A stretch of 64,000 bases of DNA from CAWEPK01 sp963835595 (GTDB taxonomy: Bacteria > Desulfobacterota > Syntrophorhabdia > Syntrophorhabdales > WCHB1-27): NCBI GenBank assembly GCA_963835595.1, contig CAWIGL010000002.1, positions 1,488,001-1,552,000 of the forward strand, read 5' to 3'. A program made the position numbers and the translations under genes. Within the stretch, counting starts at the first letter, position 1, and every line of letters starts with the position of its first letter. This document shows positions 44,681-53,805 of the stretch, in pieces. The notes beneath the pieces are model-generated. The model did not search any database, was not told where the DNA came from, and saw only the letters and a list, made by a program, of their open reading frames with translations.

Positions 44681-47309
44681 ATGAAAGAGGAATCGTACGG
44701 CACGCTCATAACGGACGCCCGGCGCTGGATGAAGGACAAGGCGCCCGCCCGGGCCGTTTGCGAGGCGGAGGAAGGCGGGTGCGGGGTCACGGGTTTTGCG
44801 TGCAACATACCCGTGAGCGGCCGGCACATCATAGAGCCTTCCGTCCAGATGCACAACCGGGGCAACGGCAAGGGCGGAGGCATCGCCGCCGTCGGCCTTG
44901 CCGCCGACCGGATGGGGGTCGATCAAAAGACGCTGGAGAACGATTTCCTCCTCCAGGTCGCCCTCCTTGACGAGGCGGTCCTGCCCGACCTCGAAAAGGA
45001 ATATGTCAGGCCGCACTTCAGGGTGGACCACGAGGCGTTCATAGAGACGGTAGACGACTACCGGGACGTGCCGGGTTTGGAGATGAAGCCCCCTGCCGTC
45101 AGGCGCTACTTCGTGCGGGTGAAGCCCGATGTCCTTGAGCGCTTCGCCGCAGAGCGGGGCCTGCTGGATTTGCCGCCTGAAAAGGTCGAGGAAGAGTTCG
45201 TCTACCAGAACACCTTCCTTCTCAACCGGGCCTATTACAGCTCGCTGGGCGAAAAAAGGGCTTTTGTCCTCTCCCACGGCCGGAATATGATGATCCTCAA
45301 GATCGTCGGGTACGCGGAGCAGGTCGCCCAGTACTACAAGCTGGAGTCCTTCAAGGCGCACGTCTGGATCGCCCACCAGCGCTATCCGACCAAGGGGCGC
45401 GTCTGGCACCCCGGCGGGGCACACCCGTTCGCCGGCCTCGACGAGGCCCTCGTCCACAACGGCGACTTCGCGAACTACTACTCGGTGACGGAATACCTGC
45501 GCCAGAGGAACGTCTACCCCCTCTTCCTGACGGACACGGAGGTCTCGGTCCAGGTCTTCGACCTCCTTAACCGGGTATATGGATATCCCCTTGAATATAT
45601 TATAGAATCCCTCGCCCCGACGACGGAGATGGACTTCGACCACCTGCCCGAGGAAAAGAAACAGGTCTACAGGCAGATACAGGCGACGCAGATCCACGGC
45701 TCGCCCGACGGCCCCTGGTTCTTCATCATCGCCCGGTCGATCCCGAAAGAGCGGAAGTTCCAGCTTATCGGCATCACGGACACGGCGATGCTCCGCCCGC
45801 AGGTCTTCGCCCTCCAGGAGGGCGACTTCCAGGTCGGCCTCATCTGCTCGGAGAAGCAGGCGATCGACGCGACCCTCGAAAGCCTCGCAGCGGAGGACGC
45901 GAGGTTCGGCACGGTGGCCGACCGGTACTGGAACGCCAGAGGCGGGAGCTACACGGACGGCGGCGCCTTTATTTTTACGATCGGCGAGGCAGACGGCGGC
46001 CACGCCATGACCTGCACAGACAAGTTCGGGCGCGAGATAGGCGTGCCGGCAGCCCAGGCCCCCTATGACTTCAGCGCTGCCCCGGCTGTCGCGCCTTTGG
46101 CAAAAACGGAGGCGTCGGACGTCAAAAAACGGCTTTCCGGGGACGGCGGCGCCCTATTCGAATATTTCGCGGGCGGCCTTGCCTCCTGGGGCTTTGAAGA
46201 GACAAGAAGCCGCCTGGCCGCATTGGTCAGCCTGGCCGCGACCGGCAAGGCGAGACCCGCAGCCATCGAGCCTCCTGACGCGCCTTCTCGACCACCGCTA
46301 CCCGACGGGCGGCAAGAGGAGGCGGTCGCTCCTCCAGATGGTCCAGGGCGCCCTCGACGACATCTTCCGCAGCGTCCCCCTTATCGCGGATGCGGAAAAA
46401 ACGGCATACGTCAGGTGCGACTTCGCTTCAAGGCACGCGTTGAGGCGGCCGAAGAGGGGCGAGAAGGTGCTCGTGACGGACGCGGGCGGATTCCCGGCGG
46501 AGGGAGAGGAGGCCCACGCGCGGTTTGTATGCGACGCGTACGAGCTCGGCTGGCGGCGCTTCATCTGCTTCGGCCACCGGGGACAGCGCTTCCTGGCTTG
46601 CGGCCTCGGGCCGGAGACGCGGGGCGTCAGGATCGACGCATACGGCTCGACCGGCGACTACCTCGGCTCGGGCCTCGACGGCCTGGAGCTGCACGTCCAT
46701 GGGAACGGCCAGGACCAGATAGGCCAGATATTGAAGTCGGGCAAGCTCGTCGTCCACGGCGACGTAGGCCAGACCTTCATGTACGGCGCAAAAGGCGGAG
46801 AGGTCTACGTACTGGGCAACGCGGCGGGCAGGCCCCTCATAAACGCAGCCGGACGCCCCAGGGTTGTCATCAACGGGACCGCCCTCGACTTCCTCGCAGA
46901 ATCGTTCATGGCGGGCGACCCTTACAACAACGGCGGGTTCGTTATCGTGAACGGCCTTTCCTTCGACGACGACGGGCGCGTCGTCCCCCAGGAGACGCCC
47001 TACCCGGGCTCGAATCTTTTCTCCCTGGCCTCCGGGGGCGCCATATTCGTCCGGGACCCGGCGGGCGTCCTCGTGGACGAGCAGTTGAACGGGGGCCAGT
47101 TCATCCCCTTCGGAGACGCGGAGTGGGCGCTTATAAGGCCCTACCTCGAGGAGAACGAGCGCCTCTTCGGGATCACCGTCGATGAGCTTCTCACGGTGGC
47201 CGGGCGCAGGCGGTCGCCGGCCGAGGTCTACCGGATGATCGGGGCGGTCAAGCTCTCCGTCCTTGCGGCAGGCGCGGCCGCTGCGCTCGACGAATGGGAA
47301 GACGACTAA
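44681..47309 (+). CDS. glutamate synthase amidotransferase plus GXGXG domains (one frameshift)
   Basis: About 875 aa after correction. The class II glutaminase domain has EEGGCGVTGFACNIPVSG; this internal Cys is preceded by a ~33-residue segment that would be removed to expose the nucleophile. MHNRGNGKGGGIAAVGL, WIAHQRYPTKGRVWHPGGAH and FAGLDEALVHNGD follow. Near 46271 an extra C shifts the frame; downstream is the GXGXG beta-helix (GNGQDQIGQILKSGKLVVHG, then DVGQTFMYGAKGGEVYVLGN). It supplies ammonia from glutamine to the FMN subunit. In some organisms these two domains are separate genes; here they are fused. Confidence 0.85.
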
Positions 47310-47355
47310 AGGCGATTGCGGGCGTCGGATCGTTGTCGTCCTGGAAGGGCATGAA

Positions 47356-48065
47356 ATGAACAGCGTCGCGGGCGGGCCGAAAGCGGTTGTGCTGCTGAGC
47401 GGGGGCTCGATTCCGCGACGGTCTTCGCCATCGCAAAATCCCAAGGATTCCAGGCCTATGCGCTCACCTTCGACTACGGCCAGCGCCACAGGATAGAGAT
47501 CGAAGCCGCCCGCCGGATAGCCGCCTCGGCAGGCGCAGCCGGCCGCAAGGTCATTCGTATAGACATCGCGGGCCTCGGCGGGTCTTCCGCGCTTACGGGG
47601 GCCGTCCCGGTGCCGAAGGGGCGCACGCCCGGCGAGATGTCGGCCGGCATCCCCGTCACCTATGTCCCCGCCCGCAATACGATTTTTCTCTCCTTTGCCC
47701 TTGCCTGGGCGGAGGCGCTGCCCTCCTCCGACATCTTCATCGGCGTCAACGCCCTCGACTACAGCGGCTACCCGGACTGCCGGCCCGCGTATATAGAGGC
47801 GTTCGAGCACATGGCGAACCTCGCTACCAAGGCAGGCGTCGAAGGCAGGCATGTTGCCGTCCACGCCCCCCTCATCCGGATGACAAAGGCAGAGATTATC
47901 AGGAAGGGGCTTGAGCTGGGGGTGGACTACGGCCTCACGACGAGCTGCTACGACCCCTCCCCGGAAGGCGAGGCGTGCGGGGAATGCGATGCCTGCACGC
48001 TGCGGCTCAAGGGTTTCCGGGAGGCGGGGGTAGAAGACCCGCTTCGCTACCGGCGGAAGGGCTGA
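47356..48065 (+). CDS. queC: 7-cyano-7-deazaguanine synthase (one frameshift)
   Basis: Makes preQ0 for queuosine. The start MNSVAGGPKAVVLLSGG leads into the ATP-binding motif; near 47406 a C is missing, and the corrected sequence reads LSGGLDSATVFAIAKSQG. FDYGQRHRIEIEAARRIA, TYVPARNTIFLSFALAWAEA and the C-terminal zinc site CYDPSPEGEACGECDACTLR confirm the family. It follows the glutamate synthase genes after 46 bases and may be on the same transcript. Confidence 0.9.
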
Positions 48066-48076
48066 CGGGCTGCAAA

Positions 48077-48123
48077 GTCGGAAACCTCCGACGCATAAAC
48101 GTCGGGAATCGGAAAACTCCGAC
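48077..48123. repeat. tandem TCCGA hairpins downstream of queC
   Basis: GTCGGA-AACC-TCCGAC (48077-48092) and TCGGA-AAAC-TCCGA (48109-48122) are near-identical short hairpins 16 bases apart. No T-tract follows either. They may be processing, REP-like or terminator-like structures. Confidence 0.5.
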
Positions 48124-48316
48124 CTCTTCCCTTTTACCTTGACTGCGCTTCCTTGTCGCATATGCTGCCGCCCGACCCCTAAAGAGGCCCCGATTGGCGG
48201 AAATGGCCGGTATCGGCCGCAATGAAGACAATCCGCAAGAAAGGCTGCCATCGCTTCATAAGGCGGCACGCTTTGTGCATTACAAGTTGTATCAAAAATT
48301 CTCTAGGAGGAGAAGA

Positions 48317-48547
48317 ATGAAGAAAGTATTAGTGTACGTGTTCGCAATCATGATCGCGTTCGTCTTCGCGGGAGTGGGCTTTGCCCAGGCGCCTGCGGCC
48401 GCGCCGGAGAAGGCCCCGGCAGCCGAGAAGAAGGAAGAGAAGAAGGTAGAGAAGAAGGCCAAGAAGGTGAAGAAGGCGAAGAAAGAGAAGGCCGAGAAGA
48501 AAGAAGAAGCCGCGAAGCCTGCACCGGCCCCGGCTCCGGCGAAGTAA
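48317..48547 (+). CDS. small secreted Lys/Ala/Pro-rich protein
   Basis: 76 aa. A signal peptide (MKKVLVYVFAIMIAFVFAGVGFAQA) is followed by an almost pure Lys/Glu/Ala stretch (KKEEKKVEKKAKKVKKAKKE) and a Pro-Ala tail. Low-complexity, highly basic secreted proteins of this sort can bind polyanions or nucleic acid, but no family is recognised. The start follows TAGGAGGAGAAG. It is a stand-alone gene with its own terminator. Confidence 0.7.
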   Translation: MKKVLVYVFAIMIAFVFAGVGFAQAPAAAPEKAPAAEKKEEKKVEKKAKKVKKAKKEKAEKKEEAAKPAPAPAPAK

Positions 48548-48575
48548 GCTTTATCCCAAGGCGTAACAAAAGAGA

Positions 48576-48599
48576 GGGGGGCCTTCCGGCTCCCCTTTT
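48576..48599 (+). terminator. terminator after the Lys/Ala-rich protein
   Basis: GGGGGGCC, loop TTCC, GGCTCCCC, then TTTT. Confidence 0.75.
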
Positions 48600-48749
48600 C
48601 ATTTATACCCCGGCCTCGCATCGCTCTTGGGGCGACCGGCCGCCCCCTTTTTGTCCGGGCCTGCTCCCTGCGCGTCCGATTTTCCTTGCCAAGGGCCGCC
48701 GGGCCGTGGTAATCGATAGATATACTAGAACGTTGATGGAGGGCCGGTC

Positions 48750-49091
48750 ATGTCGCTTCCTAAGGCAGTAATCGCCACCCTGCTTATCTTGGCGCTTTCC
48801 GCCTGCTCTTCCACCCAGTCGAGGCTGAAGAGGGTCGATGCGGACATGGGCTTTCACGAGGTCGAGCATATAATGGGCCGGCCGGATGCCAGTCAAACCG
48901 TCAGGAAGGACAATGCCGCCTATCTCCTCTACCGGTACGACCACCGCCGCTGCAACCCGAACCTTTCTTTGTTCGAGAAATGCGATTTCTTCGTCATCTT
49001 CAAAAACGGCAAGGTAGTCGATACGATAACGAAGAACGGCCAGAATTACAGCCCCCACACGGACGCCCTCTACCTCTTCCAGCCGCGCTGA
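48750..49091 (+). CDS. small lipoprotein, BamE/OmlA-like
   Basis: 113 aa. Signal MSLPKAVIATLLILALSACSS has an LSAC lipobox. The mature part, VDADMGFHEVEHIMGRPDA and YLLYRYDHRR, then FFVIFKNGKVVDTI, resembles the SmpA/OmlA (BamE-like) fold of outer-membrane lipoproteins, in which a short helix precedes a small beta sheet. Family assignment is by pattern only. It is monocistronic, between a terminator and fbp. Confidence 0.65.
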   Translation: MSLPKAVIATLLILALSACSSTQSRLKRVDADMGFHEVEHIMGRPDASQTVRKDNAAYLLYRYDHRRCNPNLSLFEKCDFFVIFKNGKVVDTITKNGQNYSPHTDALYLFQPR

Positions 49092-49263
49092 GTCTTGCAA
49101 AACGTCCCAAAAAGCGATGCGGCCCCAAATCCTGTCGCAGCCTGCACACCTTACTTAGGGATTTTTCTCACAAAGGGTGGTACAATAAAGACGGAGCGCC
49201 GCCCGATCCCAACGGCCGCTTTCAGCAAGCACAGGATCGGCAATAACACGTGAGGAGGTTTGC

Positions 49264-50244
49264 ATGGTCGAATTTGAGCAAACTTTCACGACTTTCCTCC
49301 TTCATCACCAGGAAAGACACAACCGGACGTACCACTTCCTCATCCTCATGGACGCCCTGACCAGCGCAGCAAAGCACATCCAGCAGTATTACCTGACGGG
49401 GGCGCTCAAGGGGATACTCGGCAGGGCCGGGGCGATCAACGTCCAGGGCGAGGAGGTCATGCGCATGGACCAGATCGCCCACGAGATCGTCATCCATTAC
49501 CTGAGAACCTCCGGCAGGGTCATCCACGCAGTCAGCGAGGAATCGGACGAGATCATCCCCATCGACCCGGAAGGGGGGCGCTATTTCGTCTATTTCGACC
49601 CCCTCGACGGCTCGTCGAACGTAGCCCACGGCCTGCCGGTCGGGTTCCTCTTCGGCATAGCCAAGCGCAACCTCGAAGGGCCGGAGGACGGCCACCTCAG
49701 GGCAGGCAAGGATTTCATCGCTGCGGGCATGTTCGTAATACCGACCGGGACCTTCACCATCGGCCTAAAAGGCGCGGGCGCATGGCGGTTCCACATAGAC
49801 GAGACGATGAACTACGTGAAGCCTACCCGCATGGTCCTCCCCGAGGACGCCAAGAGCTGGGAGCTCTCCTTCAACGCCGCAAACACGGCCACCTATGCGG
49901 AAGGCGTGCAAAAATGGATCGGCGATCATGAGGACAAGTACGCCTTCAGGTACCTGGGCGCACTGGCCGGCGATTTCCACAGGATCCTCGCGAACGGCGG
50001 CATGTTCATGTACCCCGCTATCGTGAATCACCCGAACCCCAAGAAGAACCGGCCGGAGGGGAAGCTGCGCCTGATGTACGAGGCGGCCGTCGTCTCCTTC
50101 ATGTGCGCGGAGGCGGGCGGCCTGGCGGTCAACGAGAAGGGGACCGACATACTGGAGATCAACCCCGGCCACCACCACCAGCGCACGGCCCTCTATGTCG
50201 GCTGCAAGCGCCTCGTCGAGGACATCGCAAGCCACCTGCGATAA
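49264..50244 (+). CDS. fbp: fructose-1,6-bisphosphatase class 1
   Basis: Gluconeogenic removal of the C1 phosphate from fructose-1,6-bisphosphate. 326 aa. The metal site is YFVYFDPLDGSSNVAHGLPVGFLFGI; RYLGALAGDFHRILANGGMF and KLRLMYEAAVVSFMCAEAGG match class 1 enzymes. A GAGGAGG site precedes the ATG at 49264. It fits an organism that builds sugars from C2/C3 precursors. thrC follows 17 bases downstream. Confidence 0.94.
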   Translation: MVEFEQTFTTFLLHHQERHNRTYHFLILMDALTSAAKHIQQYYLTGALKGILGRAGAINVQGEEVMRMDQIAHEIVIHYLRTSGRVIHAVSEESDEIIPIDPEGGRYFVYFDPLDGSSNVAHGLPVGFLFGIAKRNLEGPEDGHLRAGKDFIAAGMFVIPTGTFTIGLKGAGAWRFHIDETMNYVKPTRMVLPEDAKSWELSFNAANTATYAEGVQKWIGDHEDKYAFRYLGALAGDFHRILANGGMFMYPAIVNHPNPKKNRPEGKLRLMYEAAVVSFMCAEAGGLAVNEKGTDILEINPGHHHQRTALYVGCKRLVEDIASHLR

Positions 50245-50261
50245 GGGGTTTTTCGGCGGGG

Positions 50262-51716
50262 ATGAAGCGGATCCTTTACAAGAGCACGAACAACGCCGCG
50301 CCGAGGGTCGATTTCGAATCGGCCTTCCTCAAGGGCCTTGCGCCCGATTACGGCCTCTACATGGTGGACAGGGCGGACATACCGAGGCTCGATGAGCGGA
50401 CCGTCCGGGCCATGCGCGATATGTCTTACGCCCGCATCGCCTTCGAGGTGCTCGATCCGTACCTCGGCGCCGAGATCCCCGAAAAGGACCTCATCGCCCT
50501 CCTCGAAGACGCATACAGCGAAGAGACGATACCGACCGACGTGCAGAAGGTCACGGAAGAGACCTCCATCATGTGGCTCACGAAGGGGCCGACCTATTCC
50601 TTCAAGGACTATGCAGCCCGGTTCTTCGCCCGCGCCCTCAGCTACTTCCTCAGGCGGCGCGGCCTGCGCAGGGCGGTCGTCGTCGCTACGAGCGGCGATA
50701 CGGGCGGCGCGGTCGCCGACGCCCTGTCCGGCCTTGAAAATGTCGATAATATTGTCTTTTTCCCGAAAGGGTCGATAAGCGAGGGGCAGCGCAGGCAGAT
50801 GACGACCCTCGGCGGGAACGTCCATGCCTTCGAGGTGAACGGAGACTTCGACGTCTGCCAGGCCCTCGCAAAGGGCCTTCTGGGGGACGGGGCGTTCGCC
50901 GGGGCGGTATTCGGCGACCGGGAGCGGTTCACATCCGCGAACTCGATCAGCCTGGGCAGGCTCCTGCCCCAGGCGGTATACCCATTTTTTGCCTATTCGA
51001 GGACCGCAGCCGACGGCCGGCCCCTGGTCGCGAGCGTCCCTTCGGGCAACTTCGGGGACATGATGGGGACGGTGATCGCCAAGGCGATGGGCCTGCCCGT
51101 CTCGTGCATCGTTTGCGGCGTCAACGAAAACCGGGAGTTCCCCGATTTCTTATACAGCGGCGAGTACAGGGTGAGCGCCTCGAAGCCGTCGCCTTCCTCC
51201 GCGATGATCGTCTCCCACCCGAGCAACCTTGCCCGCCTCATCGATTTCTACGGCGGCGCCATGAGGGACGAGCGCGACCCTGAGACGGGGAACGTCGTGC
51301 GGCCCGGCGTCATCGACAGGATGCCCGACATGGAGGAGATGCGGCGCGATCTTTTCTCCGTAAGTATCGATAATCCCCAGCATTATCTTACGATGAGGGA
51401 GGTCTTCGACCGTTACCGGATCATCCTCGACCCCCACGGGGCGGTCGGGTGGAGGTCCCTCGAAGTCGCCCGCTCGGCAGGGGTCGGAGGCCGGGCGGTC
51501 ATTTATGAGACGGCCGACCCTGGGAAGTTCCCCGAAGACGTAGCGAAGGCAACGGGCGTCACCCCCGAGCCGCCCCCCCGCATGAAGCGGCAGGCGTCCC
51601 TCGACGAGCGCATCTACACCGTAGCCGAAGCCCCCTTGGAGACGCCGGGGGGGCGCGCGGTAAGCCCCGGCCAGATCGCAGAAGCAAAGGAAAAGATAGC
51701 CCGCATCTTCGGCTAG
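50262..51716 (+). CDS. thrC: threonine synthase
   Basis: PLP enzyme converting O-phosphohomoserine to threonine, 484 aa (the long form). KRILYKSTNNAAPRVDFESA begins the protein. The PLP lysine lies in GPTYSFKDYAARFFARAL, and VVVATSGDTGGAVADALSGL is the phosphate-binding loop. PSGNFGDMMGTVIAKAMGLP is also characteristic. The ATG at 50262 begins the conserved N-terminal domain, and the gene is probably cotranscribed with fbp. Confidence 0.93.
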   Translation: MKRILYKSTNNAAPRVDFESAFLKGLAPDYGLYMVDRADIPRLDERTVRAMRDMSYARIAFEVLDPYLGAEIPEKDLIALLEDAYSEETIPTDVQKVTEETSIMWLTKGPTYSFKDYAARFFARALSYFLRRRGLRRAVVVATSGDTGGAVADALSGLENVDNIVFFPKGSISEGQRRQMTTLGGNVHAFEVNGDFDVCQALAKGLLGDGAFAGAVFGDRERFTSANSISLGRLLPQAVYPFFAYSRTAADGRPLVASVPSGNFGDMMGTVIAKAMGLPVSCIVCGVNENREFPDFLYSGEYRVSASKPSPSSAMIVSHPSNLARLIDFYGGAMRDERDPETGNVVRPGVIDRMPDMEEMRRDLFSVSIDNPQHYLTMREVFDRYRIILDPHGAVGWRSLEVARSAGVGGRAVIYETADPGKFPEDVAKATGVTPEPPPRMKRQASLDERIYTVAEAPLETPGGRAVSPGQIAEAKEKIARIFG

Positions 51717-51862
51717 GGGCCGCCTCAAGGGGTAGGAAAGGCGCCAAGGCGCCTCGGAAGGCGCCCCGGGGCGGCCGGTCGGGTCCGATACTGCCGCCGA
51801 CCGCCTCAAGCCGCAAGCCCAAGGGCCAAATTTCGCGATTCTCAAGAAAACACGCGATAATT

Positions 51863-51892
51863 TTGTTGACTATTGTGAGAGGTTGTTATATT
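51863..51892 (+). promoter_or_regulatory. candidate promoter of the HTH protein
   Basis: TTGTTG at 51863-51868 and TATATT at 51887-51892 with 18 bases between. The start would fall near 51899, five bases before the GTG at 51904, so this message may be leaderless. Confidence 0.4.
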
Positions 51893-51903
51893 GTTCTATC
51901 AGC

Positions 51904-52482
51904 GTGACACCACCCCGAAACGGCTCTTTTACGGCTAAAGAGGCCTCTTCTGCCTTCCGGGTGAAGCTCGCTACGCTGAAGCGCTGGACGAGGGAGTTCC
52001 TGCCCCCCGACCGGAAGGCGGGCATGCGCTGCGGTCAGACCCGTCTCTTCTCCCCGGACCAGGCGTTCGAGGTCTACCTCGGCGCCCACCTCGTCTCGTT
52101 CCTGCGGTATTCGATACCGGAAGCGAGGGAGATCATGGGGGGGTTGAGGACGTGGCTTCGCAAGAACAGCATCTGCCCCGAGACGGACGCCGGCCCGGAG
52201 GCCATGCGGAGGATGAAGCAGCTCCAGGTCATCATCCATCAGAAGGACGACGGCACGTTCCGCTACGAGTCGAAGAACACCCTGAGCGTGAAGCCCACCA
52301 TGGAGCGGGGCACGAACCTCGTCGAGGAGGTCTACGAGCAGGAGTGGCTCCCCGGCGCCTCTGTCGAGGATATGATGCGGATCAGGTTCGTCAACTTCAG
52401 GGTGCTGGAGATAGGCAAGGTGCGGGAATCCTTCGACCAGGCCCTGGAGAACGGCAGGACCCGGTGGTCTGCCGGCGGTTAA
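51904..52482 (+). CDS. HTH (MerR-like) DNA-binding protein of unknown function
   Basis: About 192 aa from the GTG at 51904; a TTG at 51883 would add seven residues. The N-terminal segment FTAKEASSAFRVKLATLKRW, then TREFLPPDRKAGMRCGQTRLF and SPDQAFEVYLGAHLVSFLRY, looks like a MerR-type winged helix (site for a promoter-twisting regulator). No cysteine metal site or ligand domain of the classical MerR group follows; the rest (VIIHQKDDGTFRYESKNTL; MMRIRFVNFRVLEIGKVRES) is unrecognised. A local regulator is inferred. The hairpin repeat begins 14 bases after its stop. Confidence 0.55.
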   Translation: MTPPRNGSFTAKEASSAFRVKLATLKRWTREFLPPDRKAGMRCGQTRLFSPDQAFEVYLGAHLVSFLRYSIPEAREIMGGLRTWLRKNSICPETDAGPEAMRRMKQLQVIIHQKDDGTFRYESKNTLSVKPTMERGTNLVEEVYEQEWLPGASVEDMMRIRFVNFRVLEIGKVRESFDQALENGRTRWSAGG

Positions 52483-52496
52483 GCTGACGTATCACA

Positions 52497-52760
52497 ATCA
52501 ACTTGTTGATTCCCTGTAGCTTGCTACAGGGATACTATCACCCTCTCCCCACATAAAAGCTGTTTTGTGCGCTCTTTCGTTCCCGCGCTTTTCGCATCCG
52601 ACTATCATCGTTGGAGCTTTGGCACACCTTATAACAGGCAATTATTGGGGCTCACGCCCCCTCCACGAGCTATGCTCGCCGGGGTACCCGCTTGCGGGTC
52701 GTCCCCGCTCACGAAAAGCGTTCAGCGGATACCCTGCTGCTTGCAGCAGGGTCATTTATT
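52497..52760. repeat. hairpin repeat, copy 1
   Basis: 264 bases, nearly identical to copy 2 (54539-54787) outside one variable module. It contains a row of palindromes: ATCAA-CTTG-TTGAT (52497-52510), CCCTGTAG-CTTG-CTACAGGG (52512-52531), GGGGC-TCAC-GCCCC (52647-52660), CGAGC-TAT-GCTCG (52666-52678), ACCCG-CTTG-CGGGT (52686-52699, enclosed by GGGG/CCCC), and CCCTGCTG-CTTG-CAGCAGGG (52732-52751). Four of six loops are CTTG. Both ends are hairpins. Short reading frames inside are shared by the copies but look incidental. A non-autonomous mobile or REP-like element is the likely nature. Confidence 0.8.
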
Positions 52761-52768
52761 AACACTTT

Positions 52769-53677
52769 TTACGGCGGGCACTTCGCGCAGATCGACCGGA
52801 ACTGCATGACGCTCAGGTAGCGGTCGCCCCGGTCGGGCAGTATGACAACGATCGTCCCCCTCTTCATCGTCTCGGCCACCTTCAGGGCGCCGACCACGGC
52901 TGCGCCGCTCGACATGCCGACGAATATGCCCTCGCCCCGCGCAAGGTCCCTCGCCATCTCGAAGGCCTCGCCGTCCTCGACGACGATCTTGTCGTCGAGC
53001 TCTTCAGGGTGGTAGATCTTCGGGACAATCGACTCGTGCATATTCTTGAGGCCCTGTATCGCGTGGCCGAGGGTCGGCTCGATGCCTACCACCTTGACCC
53101 CCGGTTTTTTCCCCTTCAGGAACCTCCCCGTGCCCATGAGCGTCCCGCCTGTGCCCATGCCCGCGACGAAGACATCGACCTCGCCGCCCGTCTGCTCGAA
53201 TATCTCCGGGCCTGTCGTCTCGTAGTGGGCCAGGACGTTGCTCTCGTTGTCGTACTGGTTGGGCATGTAGTACCTGCCGGCCTCCGCGTCGTGCAGCTCG
53301 TGCGCCCGCCGGATGGCCCCGTCCGTCCCCTCCTTAGCCGGTGTCAGCAGTACCTCGGCCCCCAGGGCCTCCAGGATGATGCGCCTCTCCGAGCTGACGC
53401 ACTCCGGCATGAAGAGCTTTATCTTGTACCCCTTGGCGGCGGCTATCATGGCAAGGGCGATCCCCGTGTTGCCGGATGTAGGCTCCAGTATTGTCTTGTC
53501 GTGGGTCAGCTCCCCCCGCTCCTCGGCCCTCAAGATCATCGAATAGGCGGGCCTGTCCTTGACCGACCCTCCGGGGTTGCACCCTTCGAGCTTGGCGAAT
53601 ATCCGCACCCCCCCTTTGCCGTTCACCTGTACGAGCTCGACGAGGGGCGTCTTTCCGATGGCAGAAAGGAGCGACAT
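52769..53677 (-). CDS. cysK: cysteine synthase (O-acetylserine sulfhydrylase type)
   Basis: PLP enzyme forming cysteine from O-acetylserine and sulfide, 302 aa. The PLP lysine is in LEGCNPGGSVKDRPAYSMI, the substrate loop is EPTSGNTGIALAM, and the phosphate-binding loop is VAGMGTGGTLMGTGRFLK. Cofactor and C-terminal features (FVGMSSGAAVVGALKVAE; VVILPDRGDRYLSV) are intact. CysK and CysM cannot be told apart safely by eye. It ends eight bases from hairpin repeat copy 1. Confidence 0.9.
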   Translation of the reverse strand: MSLLSAIGKTPLVELVQVNGKGGVRIFAKLEGCNPGGSVKDRPAYSMILRAEERGELTHDKTILEPTSGNTGIALAMIAAAKGYKIKLFMPECVSSERRIILEALGAEVLLTPAKEGTDGAIRRAHELHDAEAGRYYMPNQYDNESNVLAHYETTGPEIFEQTGGEVDVFVAGMGTGGTLMGTGRFLKGKKPGVKVVGIEPTLGHAIQGLKNMHESIVPKIYHPEELDDKIVVEDGEAFEMARDLARGEGIFVGMSSGAAVVGALKVAETMKRGTIVVILPDRGDRYLSVMQFRSICAKCPP

Positions 53678-53706
53678 CGCTCAAGTACCTCCGAAATAGA
53701 ATAATG

Positions 53707-53720
53707 CTCTATTATTAGAG
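53707..53720. promoter_or_regulatory. palindrome upstream of the cysteine synthase
   Basis: CTCTA-TTAT-TAGAG is a perfect inverted repeat about 30 bases upstream of the start codon, in an AT-rich patch. Its position fits an operator overlapping the promoter of the cysteine synthase gene. Confidence 0.45.
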
Positions 53721-53805
53721 TATCAGAACCGGCGCCTGGATACAATACGGCCGCCGGGAGCCAAGACCTGTCCCTTTCGCCTGCTCCCAGACGCCGCCCG
53801 CCTGC

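Noticed and set aside
46428..48269. 613-codon minus-strand frame opposite glutamate synthase and queC
   Set aside because: It spans two real genes on the other strand and contains no recognisable motif. The stop-free run reflects GC content.
52565..52762. Short frames conserved in both hairpin repeats (FPRFSHPTIIVGALAHLITG)
   Set aside because: They pass through palindromes and end in the terminal hairpin. Shared sequence follows from repeat identity and is not evidence of coding.
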